From: SIAJ01 sp036266155
Lineage (GTDB): Bacteria > Planctomycetota > Planctomycetia > Gemmatales > Gemmataceae
Direction: 5' to 3'
NCBI GenBank assembly: GCA_036266155.1
Contig: DATANR010000293.1
Span: 1 to 13,584 of the forward strand
Length of the DNA: 13,584 bases
Shown piece after piece: positions 6,805 through 13,584 of the stretch. Each line of letters begins with the position of its first letter. Position 1 is the first letter of the stretch. A program made the position numbers and the translations under genes. The notes beneath the pieces were generated by a model. That model had not been told where the DNA came from. It saw only the letters and a program-made list of their open reading frames with translations, and did not search any database.

Positions 6805-9078
6805 TCAGCGTCCAGGGTCCAATTCCGCGACCACCATCGCATGCACATCGAGTCGCGGCACCACCACGCGCACGCCATCCGCTGTCTTTACCATCTCCAA
6901 ATCTTTGCCGCCGGGCTCCAGGTGAATGCGCTTGATGTGATAGGTCTTCGCGAAGGCGACTGCCACATCACGGATCGGTACCAGCTCTTCGCGCAGCGGC
7001 ACATCGTCGACCGGCAACGCGTGATGGGCCGTCGTGTTCAGGTCATTGAAGAGATGAACGACGAGCCGCTCACCATCTTTCGACTGGTGCATCACGGTGG
7101 AATGCACGCACATCGGCGCTTCGACGGTCACCGGCGGTGGGCTGTTGGCGGCCCATTCGATGGCGCACCTCAGCGCCAGCCGCTGATACGGATACGGGTA
7201 CAGGTAATAGCCAGCGTCAAGGCTAGCCGCGAAGTAAGCCACGCGGCCTTTGCCGAACGAGCGCGCCACCACGCCCGGAAACTCCGCACCGCCGGTCTTC
7301 GGCATCAGGTAACCGATCGTCTTGGCAGCCGGGTCCGTCACGGCCACGCGGACGGCCGGGCCCTTGAATGTCACCTGCTCGGCTCCGACATAGGTCTTCA
7401 TGCGACCGTGGTTCAACCACGACGCCGCATCCAATCGAAAGTCGAAAACGCTCTTCCGCTTTTCCCAATAGTCCGGCCCGATCGCTTGCGCGAAGTTGAC
7501 GTCGATCTCTTCCTTGGCTGCGGGCTTCGATTCAGGCAGGCCGCGATACTCGGCACCGAAGACGTCGGCCAACGCAAAATTCTGGCGCGGCGATCCGTAT
7601 TCATCGAAGAGCGACGTATCGAGGCTCGCGACCAAGCCGCCCCCGTTGCGGACATACTCGCGGATCGCGGTCACCTGCGTGTCGTCGAGGCACGCCGTAT
7701 TCGGTAGTACGAGCACCTTGAACTTCGCAAGTTCGGCCGGCGTCAGGTTCCAGTCGTTGATGACGGCTATCGGCAGATGTTCCTCGACGGACGCGCGGAA
7801 GGTTCCAAGCACGGCCGCCATGTAGCGCTCTTCGACTTTGCCTGCGGATCGCCCATAGAAGTTGCGCGTGTTGTCGCTCATCAGTAGCGCGGCCCACGGC
7901 TCCGGGGTCTTGTGCGTGAGCCACGGCTTGCGCTTCTGGACTTCATCCATGATCTTGTAAAGCTCGTCCTGCAAGCGCGGCGGCTGGGCGACGGCGATGC
8001 TTGGGCAGGCCCCATAGGTCAGGGCCAGCATCATGCGGCGTTCGATCTCGTGCGGCGGAAAGCTGTCCTTCCCATACGGATTGCCGTGGCTCAGGATGTA
8101 CGGCTCGCTGAAGGCGACGCGGTGGTTGGTCGTCGCCCAGATGTAGGCGTTGGCGAACGCCGGCACGATGGTGGTCCCGCGGTTCGTCTCGTCGAGCCAG
8201 AACTCTTGATCCGGGGCGTCGAGCAGCAGGTTCATCCGGGCCGGCATGTTGCGGGGGATCGAGAGGAAGTGTCCGAAACGGCCGGCGTTCGTCGTCCAGG
8301 TAACTAGCGCGACTTCCGGCTTGATCCCCTTGAGCCTCGTCTGCATCCGCTGAACCAAGTTTTCCATCCGTCGGTCGGCCCAGTGCTGGTAGCGGCGGAA
8401 TTCCGGATCGTTGAGGTCCGCGTTGTGGATCGCCTTGCCGGTATCTCTTTTGAAGTTGGCACGGCAGTGCTCGCAGTAACAGACGCCGCCGTAGTGCAGG
8501 CCGTCGAAGCTGAAGGCGTCGACGTCGGGGAACTTGGTCAGAATCTCAGCGAGAACGTCGATGAAGAAGTCGCCGTACGGACCCAGCAGGCAGAGCATGC
8601 CGCCATGCGGAAACTTCTTCATGTCGATGGATGGAATATCTGTTGTGTTGGTCGCGATGCGCCGCCAGCTTGGATGGTCTTCGTAGACCTCGCCCTGAAG
8701 GCTCGGCGGGTAGACGCCGAGGATGCGGACGCCGAGCTTCTTGTACTCGGCGATGTCCTTCGGCAAGCGTTCGAGCGGCACGTGCGGGCTGCGGCGTTTG
8801 AGCAGCTTGCTGTCGTAGTAGGCGTAGAAGGGGTCAACGAAGCCCATCTCACTGATGGTTACGCCATGAGCGGCGGCCGCCGCGCGGGCCTTCGAATCCA
8901 TCACTGAAAGCGTGTAGCCGCAACCGATGGTGTCCTGCACCCAGGCCGGCACGCGGATGGGGCGGAACGGCGTCGTGTCGAAGGGTTGCGGGAGAACCGG
9001 GTCGGCCCAGATGTCGCGCGGTTGGGCAATGGCCGAGATGGGAACTGCAAGCCAGGCGGCCAGGAGCAGAATGCGCAC
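6805..9078 (-). CDS. Exported glycoside-hydrolase-like protein (GHL6/GH42-like architecture)
   Basis: The product has 757 residues. The start is GTG at 9078, with GAGGA (complement of 9088-9092) 9 bases upstream; it gives a clean signal peptide, MRILLLAAWLAVPISAIAQ. Residues about 40-390 look like a TIM-barrel hydrolase: FSFDGLHYGG (D192) followed by CYCEHC (C200, C202, C205), a pairing seen in hypothetical glycosyl hydrolase 6 type proteins. Residues about 395-640 resemble the glutamine-amidotransferase-like trimerisation domain of GH42 beta-galactosidases (KVLVLPNTACLDDTQVTAIREYVRNGGGLVAS). The C-terminal 110 residues are probably a beta-sandwich. A role in breaking down a polysaccharide in the periplasm or outside is inferred; substrate and catalytic acid/base are not assigned. 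It lies 49 bases downstream of the lipoprotein gene on the same strand and ends one base from the convergent HMA gene. Confidence 0.78.
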   Translation of the reverse strand: MRILLLAAWLAVPISAIAQPRDIWADPVLPQPFDTTPFRPIRVPAWVQDTIGCGYTLSVMDSKARAAAAAHGVTISEMGFVDPFYAYYDSKLLKRRSPHVPLERLPKDIAEYKKLGVRILGVYPPSLQGEVYEDHPSWRRIATNTTDIPSIDMKKFPHGGMLCLLGPYGDFFIDVLAEILTKFPDVDAFSFDGLHYGGVCYCEHCRANFKRDTGKAIHNADLNDPEFRRYQHWADRRMENLVQRMQTRLKGIKPEVALVTWTTNAGRFGHFLSIPRNMPARMNLLLDAPDQEFWLDETNRGTTIVPAFANAYIWATTNHRVAFSEPYILSHGNPYGKDSFPPHEIERRMMLALTYGACPSIAVAQPPRLQDELYKIMDEVQKRKPWLTHKTPEPWAALLMSDNTRNFYGRSAGKVEERYMAAVLGTFRASVEEHLPIAVINDWNLTPAELAKFKVLVLPNTACLDDTQVTAIREYVRNGGGLVASLDTSLFDEYGSPRQNFALADVFGAEYRGLPESKPAAKEEIDVNFAQAIGPDYWEKRKSVFDFRLDAASWLNHGRMKTYVGAEQVTFKGPAVRVAVTDPAAKTIGYLMPKTGGAEFPGVVARSFGKGRVAYFAASLDAGYYLYPYPYQRLALRCAIEWAANSPPPVTVEAPMCVHSTVMHQSKDGERLVVHLFNDLNTTAHHALPVDDVPLREELVPIRDVAVAFAKTYHIKRIHLEPGGKDLEMVKTADGVRVVVPRLDVHAMVVAELDPGR

Positions 9079-9127
9079 GGATGGGAATCCTCGACGGCGG
9101 GCAGACCGCCAGTCTATCCCGGCCGCA

Positions 9128-9301
9128 TCAATCGAAGAGCTTTTCCTTGGCGGACGGCTTCGTGTCGGTCATGTTCAATTGGCCGGAGCGCATCTGCATA
9201 TTGTCGCCGCGCAGGTCTTTGGCCGCATCCGCCCAGCTCCCCTTGTCGGCCGTGCAGCCGATCAACGACGCGAGAGCCATCGCGAGTAGTATCCGTCTCA
9301 A
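9128..9301 (-). CDS. Small lipoprotein with TTG start
   Basis: The product has 57 residues. The TTG at 9301 is preferred because GGAGG (complement of 9308-9312) stands exactly 6 bases upstream and because this start yields a compact lipoprotein signal, MRRILLAMALASLIGC, with lipobox LIGC and the lipidated Cys at residue 16. An in-frame ATG at 9373 would add 24 residues without signal character ahead of the charged RR. The mature part is only 42 residues, hydrophilic and rich in Asp, Lys and Met (DLRGDNMQMRSGQLNMTD), with no domain I recognise. It precedes the glycoside-hydrolase-like gene by 49 bases on the same strand and is probably co-transcribed with it. No function is assigned. Confidence 0.68.
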   Translation of the reverse strand: MRRILLAMALASLIGCTADKGSWADAAKDLRGDNMQMRSGQLNMTDTKPSAKEKLFD

Positions 9302-9307
9302 GGCCGG

Positions 9308-9312
9308 CCTCC
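9308..9312 (-). promoter_or_regulatory. Ribosome binding site deciding the lipoprotein start
   Basis: The minus strand reads GGAGG followed by six bases (CCGGCC) and TTG. The perfect spacing argues for the TTG at 9301 over the upstream ATG at 9373. Confidence 0.6.
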
Positions 9313-9429
9313 GAACGAAACGGGGCGCAGTGTCGTCTCCTGCGGCGATACCAACTAGCTCGAAGGTCCGCAAGGCGGCCCGCGCCGGCTACATACGTCA
9401 AAAAAATGATCCAAAGTACCGAGAATCCC

Positions 9430-9459
9430 TTGCTTACGGACCAATCGCTCGATTATCCT
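9430..9459 (+). promoter_or_regulatory. Candidate promoter for the giant surface-protein gene
   Basis: TTGCTT (9430-9435) and TATCCT (9454-9459) are 18 bases apart, in the only clearly AT-rich part of the 243-base divergent intergenic region 9302-9544. The expected transcript would have a leader of about 80 bases. AAGGA (9530-9534) lies 10 bases before the ATG at 9545. The match is weak and rests on pattern alone. Confidence 0.25.
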
Positions 9460-9544
9460 AACATCTACATTTTTTCACGACTCTCGCGGACTTCGCACCT
9501 TCGCTCTCCTTTCGTGCGGCACCGCAGGTAAGGACTCGTCGACC

Positions 9545-12500
9545 ATGACCCGTCAATGGGATCGGTTCACGCACGTTGTTTCTGGAATTCGCACACAATC
9601 GAAATGCAAGCCGCGCTTGACGCTGCACGCGCTCGAAGAACGCACCGTGCCGACGGTGTACCTCGTCACGGACGCCGGTGATTCGTTGGGGTCGCCGGGC
9701 ATCATGACGCTGCGCGACGCGATCACGCAGTCCAACACGGACGGCGGAACGAACGAAATTGACTTCGATACCGCGAACCTCTTCGCCACACCGCAGACGA
9801 TCACGCTCGATTCGGCCCTACCCGACATCACTTCGGATTTGACGATCAAGGGCGACGGAGCGGCCAACCTGACGGTGACGCGCAATCCAACGGCCGGCGC
9901 CTTCGGCATCTTCAGGACCTATGCGGGCAACACGACGTTTGACAGCATGACGATCAGCGGCGGTAGCGCCACTAGCGGCTATGGCTCGGGCATCACGGCA
10001 AGCGTGAATAATACCACCGTTAACAAGTGCGTCATCAAGGACAATAACGGCGACAACTTTGCGACCGGCGGCGGAATCTACGTGCCCAGCGGCCAGTCGG
10101 GCATCTTAACGGTGACGGATTCGACGATCTCGGGCAACACGGGTTACACGGGCGGCATCTACTTCTTCTCCGCAGGCAATCTCCTGGTCGATCGCTGCAC
10201 CATCTCGGGCAACGTGGGCACATCGACCATCGCCTATCACGGCGGCGGCATCATTTTCTATGGCACGATCGGCGCCAAGGGCGTCACGATCCAAAACAGC
10301 ACGATCTCAGGCAACACCACGGACAGTTCAGCCGGCGGCGGCGGCATCAACTTCGACTTCATGACCGGCACCGCGACTATCCAGAATTGCACGATCACCG
10401 ACAACATCGCGACCTATGCTGCCTTGACCGGTGGTGGTGGTGTGGGACTCTCAGGGAGCGCGTCGGGCAGCGTCATCATCACCAGTTCTGTTATTGCGCG
10501 CAACACGGGCACCTCCGCGGCGCCGGATCTCTACAACCTGACCGGCACCGTGAGCGGCGACAATAACCTCATCGGCGTCGATCCGGGCAATTTCGCCGGC
10601 ACCGGCAATCAGATGGGGACGCAAGCCACGCCGCTCGATCCGCAACTCGGCGTGCTCGCCGACAACGGCGGGCCCACCTGGACCGAACTCCCAGAGGCCG
10701 GCAGCCCGGTGCTCGGCGTCGGATCCAATCCGGCCAGCCTGTCCATCGACCAACGCGGTTTCCCTCGTCAAACGAGCACGGGAATTGTTGATATCGGCGC
10801 CGTGCAACTTGCCTCGGCCACGCCGACGATCACCGTCGACGCTGGCCAAACCAATCCGACCAATGTCGCCGCGTCGGTGGACTTCCACGTTCAATTCGAC
10901 CAGGGGGTGACCGGCTTCGACTATTCCCAAATCGATTTCGCCGGCAGCACGGCGACTGGCACTCTCCTGGCCACCGTCAATCCGCTGAGCCCGACCGACT
11001 ACACAGTTACCGTGACCGGCATGACCAGCGACGGCACCGTGGTCGCCAGCGTCCTCGCCGGTACCGGCAGCCAGGGCCTGAATGCCGCGGGTCAGAACAA
11101 CATGGCCTCAACCGGCGCCGCGACGATCACCATCGACACGGTGGCGCCGACGGTCACCATCAACCAGAGCGGCAATGTCGACCCGACCAATACGACGATC
11201 GCCTTCGACGTCGTCTTTAGCGAACCCGTGATCGGCTTCGGTAGCTCGGACGTGACGCTGACGAGCACGGTCGGCGGCACGGCCGTCGTTACCCCGGTCG
11301 GTGTTCTCGGTGACAAGTACACCGTGACCGTGACGGGAATGAACGGCGTGGGGACGGTGAAGGCCGACATCGCGGCCGGCAAAGCGACCGACTTCGCGCT
11401 CAACCCGAATGCCGCGTCGACGAGCACTGACAACACCGTTAACTTTGACAATGTGGCGCCCACGGTCACGCTCACGCAGCACGGTACGCCCGGTCCCGTC
11501 GGCGGCACCGCGGTCACGTTTGACGTCGTCTTCTCCGAGCCAGTCGTCGGTTTCGGCGACAACATCGCGGACGTCGATCTGACCGGCACCACGGCGCCCG
11601 GTGCGACGGCAAACGTCACCGGCAGCGGCACCAACTACACGATTACCGTCTCGGGCATGACCGGCGACGGCACGGTCCAGGTTGCGATTCCCGCCGGCGC
11701 CTGCACCGATCCGGCGGGCAATGTGAATTCCGCGTCGAGCGCGCCGGTCGCTGTTCCGTTCACGTACTCCGGCACAATCCAGTTCGCGTCGGCCACTTAT
11801 TCGCAAACAGAGCACAATAGCCCGACGATCACGATCACCGTGCAGCGCGTCGGCGGCTCGAGCGGTCCACTCAGCGTCGACTACGCGACCAACGGCGGCA
11901 CCGCGACGCCGGGCGCGACGAAGGACTATGACGCCATCAGCGGCACCTTCAACTGGCTGGCCGGCGACACGACCGATCGCCAGTTCACGATCCAGATTCA
12001 TGACGACCAGATCTTCGAAGGCGATGAGACCGTCGACTTGATACTGAGCAATATCTCACTCAACGGCGCCCTTGGCACGCCGGCCACGTCGGTGTTGACG
12101 ATTACCGACTACGAGGAAGGCACGCTCAGCTTCAGCACGCCGAAGTTCTTTGTCGCCGAGGATGGTTCGGTTAAGAAGACGATCACCGTCAGCCGAACGC
12201 TGGGCAGCAACGGCACCGTCGGCATCAGCTATGCAACAAGCGACGGCACAGCCATCAGCGCCGCCGCCGGCGCCAATCCGAAAGACTACTCATCCGCCGC
12301 GGGCACCTTGAGCTGGGGCGACGGCGACTCGACCGACAAGACGTTCGACGTGCCGATCAACGACGACACGCTCAACGAGGGCAATGAGACCGTCGGGCTC
12401 ACGCTGAACACGCCGACGGGCAACGCGTTGACCGGCATCCTGGCATCGACGCTCAATATCCAACCGAGCGACGGCCTCCCCGCCGGCACGTTCACCGACA

Positions 12501-13483
12501 GCGACGGCGACGCGGTGACGATCAAGCTCGCGAAGCCGAAGACCGACCCGACGACCCTGCTCTACTACCGCACCGATCCCGATGGCGACACGAAGGGGCC
12601 GATCGAGTTGATCGCGCTGGGCAACTCGACGATTAAGGCAGGCGTGACCATCAAGGTGAAGGCCCCGAAGACCGGCGGCACCGATGGCCGCGTCGGCCTC
12701 GGCGAAATCACCGGCGTCGACCTCAAGAGCCTGGGCGCCAAGTCGGCCAATCTGAACGGCGTCGGCATCCACATTACCGGGAACCTCGGCGGCGTGACCG
12801 TGGCCGACATCGCGGATGGAGCGGAGATCAAGTCCGGGCCGCTCGCCGTCGGCTCGAAGCTCAAGACGAGCGTGACGGCGAAAGTCATCGGCAACAACGT
12901 CACCATCGACGTCGGCACGCCGCTGACGTCGTTGAAGGCCTGGAGTTTCGGCACCGGCTCGATCGTTGCACCGAGCATTGGCGGCATCACGATCAGCGGG
13001 AACAAGAAGAACCCGACGGTCGTCGGCAACTTTGGCGCGGACATCACGGTCAGCGGCGTCGGCGTCGACATCAAGAAGAATGCCCTGAACTCGCTCAAGG
13101 TGGCCGGCAAGGTGAGCGGCAGCAACATCAAGGTCGGCGGCAACGTCGGCACCGTGACGGTCGGCACCTTCGACACGAGCCGGCTCTTCGCCAACTTCAC
13201 CGGCACCGACCTCGGCGTTGGCACGTTCCTGACGCCGTCGACGATCACGTCGTTTTCGACGAAGGACGCGGCCAACTCGTTCGCCCATAGCTTCGTGATC
13301 GCTTCGAACTTCAAGGGCGTCTCGCTGGCCAGCGCCGACACCGCCAACGGCGGCAACCCATTCGGCTTCGTCTTCAAGAACTCGTTTGCCAAGCTCGCCG
13401 TGAAGGCATCTAAGCTCAGCTACAACACCAAGACGGGTGGTACGCAAACACTGGCGGGCGACCTGGAAGTGATCAAGGTGTAA
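9545..13483 (+). CDS. Giant adhesin-like surface protein: beta-helix, Ig-like repeats, Calx-beta domains
   Basis: The product has 1312 residues. The start has AAGGA 10 bases upstream. The first 29 residues are basic with no hydrophobic signal core; they lead to LEERTVPT (30-37), a motif found near the N-terminus of many large planctomycete exported proteins. Residues about 38-425 form a right-handed parallel beta-helix of the choice-of-anchor-Q type (LRDAITQSN, repeated CTISGN/STISGN turns, then DNGGPTWTELPEAGSPV and FPRQ...VDIGAVQ). Three bacterial Ig-like repeats follow (about 426-531, 532-635, 636-740), each with a VxFDVxFSEPVxGF-type strand and YTVTVTGM turn. Two Calx-beta domains follow (about 743-857 and 859-975) with DDQIFEGDETV and DDTLNEGNETV, probable Ca2+-binding segments. 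Residues 976-1312 are glycine-rich beta repeats I cannot assign. A structural or adhesive role at the cell surface is inferred. No C-terminal sorting signal is seen. Confidence 0.85.
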   Translation: MTRQWDRFTHVVSGIRTQSKCKPRLTLHALEERTVPTVYLVTDAGDSLGSPGIMTLRDAITQSNTDGGTNEIDFDTANLFATPQTITLDSALPDITSDLTIKGDGAANLTVTRNPTAGAFGIFRTYAGNTTFDSMTISGGSATSGYGSGITASVNNTTVNKCVIKDNNGDNFATGGGIYVPSGQSGILTVTDSTISGNTGYTGGIYFFSAGNLLVDRCTISGNVGTSTIAYHGGGIIFYGTIGAKGVTIQNSTISGNTTDSSAGGGGINFDFMTGTATIQNCTITDNIATYAALTGGGGVGLSGSASGSVIITSSVIARNTGTSAAPDLYNLTGTVSGDNNLIGVDPGNFAGTGNQMGTQATPLDPQLGVLADNGGPTWTELPEAGSPVLGVGSNPASLSIDQRGFPRQTSTGIVDIGAVQLASATPTITVDAGQTNPTNVAASVDFHVQFDQGVTGFDYSQIDFAGSTATGTLLATVNPLSPTDYTVTVTGMTSDGTVVASVLAGTGSQGLNAAGQNNMASTGAATITIDTVAPTVTINQSGNVDPTNTTIAFDVVFSEPVIGFGSSDVTLTSTVGGTAVVTPVGVLGDKYTVTVTGMNGVGTVKADIAAGKATDFALNPNAASTSTDNTVNFDNVAPTVTLTQHGTPGPVGGTAVTFDVVFSEPVVGFGDNIADVDLTGTTAPGATANVTGSGTNYTITVSGMTGDGTVQVAIPAGACTDPAGNVNSASSAPVAVPFTYSGTIQFASATYSQTEHNSPTITITVQRVGGSSGPLSVDYATNGGTATPGATKDYDAISGTFNWLAGDTTDRQFTIQIHDDQIFEGDETVDLILSNISLNGALGTPATSVLTITDYEEGTLSFSTPKFFVAEDGSVKKTITVSRTLGSNGTVGISYATSDGTAISAAAGANPKDYSSAAGTLSWGDGDSTDKTFDVPINDDTLNEGNETVGLTLNTPTGNALTGILASTLNIQPSDGLPAGTFTDSDGDAVTIKLAKPKTDPTTLLYYRTDPDGDTKGPIELIALGNSTIKAGVTIKVKAPKTGGTDGRVGLGEITGVDLKSLGAKSANLNGVGIHITGNLGGVTVADIADGAEIKSGPLAVGSKLKTSVTAKVIGNNVTIDVGTPLTSLKAWSFGTGSIVAPSIGGITISGNKKNPTVVGNFGADITVSGVGVDIKKNALNSLKVAGKVSGSNIKVGGNVGTVTVGTFDTSRLFANFTGTDLGVGTFLTPSTITSFSTKDAANSFAHSFVIASNFKGVSLASADTANGGNPFGFVFKNSFAKLAVKASKLSYNTKTGGTQTLAGDLEVIKV

Positions 13484-13529
13484 CGCGTCGGCTAGGTAAG
13501 TCCCGCGAGCCGAGCGGGACTAGACGCGT
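13483..13529 (+). terminator. Nested hairpin after the giant gene, probable terminator
   Basis: An inner stem GTCCCGC/GCGGGAC (13500-13506 with 13514-13520) has a 7-base loop. An outer stem ACGCGTC/GACGCGT (13483-13489 with 13523-13529) encloses it. The outer arm begins at the last base of the TAA stop codon. No T-tract follows, so termination may be by structure alone or the element may be a dispersed repeat. The remaining bases to 13584 show no gene. Confidence 0.5.
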
Positions 13530-13584
13530 GCGCAACCTGACTCGATACGTTCGCGCCCCTCCACCCCCCTGAACGTATTTCTCA

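Noticed and set aside
6132..6878. Minus-strand open frame containing HAKAQRRKEDR
   Set aside because: That peptide is a translation of the dispersed inverted repeat and the rest is antisense to the HMA gene. No evidence for a real protein.
9302..9420. Promoter for the lipoprotein gene on the minus strand
   Set aside because: The best pair found (TTGCGG and TATCGC, 17 apart) matches consensus at only three positions each. The T-rich stretch near 9400 has no suitably spaced partner.
12290..13447. A 385-codon open frame on the minus strand opposite the end of the giant gene
   Set aside because: The translation is Arg/Asp/Ala-rich without recognisable motifs. The plus-strand frame runs unbroken through it from the Calx-beta domains.

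Overview
The window looks like a stretch of a GC-rich planctomycete chromosome (phylum Planctomycetota, perhaps a Gemmata-like lineage). Three things point there. A DUF1552 (HXXSHH-type) protein and a DUF1587/1595/1592/1588/1585 'planctomycete cytochrome' protein lie close together. A 1312-residue surface protein starts with an LEERTVPT-type motif. A short lipoprotein and a Tat-exported protein add to an unusually large share of exported products. The lineage is inferred from gene content alone.

Layout. 1-1128 (+) is the 3' part of a calcineurin-like metallophosphoesterase with a purple-acid-phosphatase-like N-terminal domain. It converges on rpsU (ribosomal protein S21, 1181-1393, -), and a perfect 18-20 bp palindrome lies between the two. 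1601-6149 (+) reads as one operon: DUF1552 protein, Phd/YefM-type antitoxin, PIN-domain toxin, then the large haem-motif DUF1592-type protein. The toxin-antitoxin pair sits between the two planctomycete genes with tight junctions and a lower G+C content. 6153-6277 is a long near-perfect inverted repeat of the 'acgcaaaggcgcaaagacgcaaag' type. The ribosome binding site and start codon of the next gene, an HMA (heavy-metal-associated) domain protein (6207-6803, +), lie in its loop, and its right arm encodes most of that gene's signal peptide.

The HMA gene ends one base from the end of a convergent glycoside-hydrolase-like gene (6805-9078, -). Upstream of that gene on the same strand is a tiny TTG-started lipoprotein (9128-9301, -). 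After a 243-base divergent intergenic region comes the giant adhesin-like gene (9545-13483, +): a parallel beta-helix, three bacterial Ig-like repeats, two Calx-beta domains and an unrecognised glycine-rich C-terminal repeat region. A nested hairpin begins at its stop codon.

Most of the products are predicted to act outside the cytoplasm; rpsU and the toxin-antitoxin pair are the exceptions. No tRNA, rRNA, CRISPR array or transposase was seen. The items most worth a second look are the inverted repeat that supplies a translation start and a signal peptide, and the toxin-antitoxin cassette embedded in the DUF1552/DUF1592 operon.
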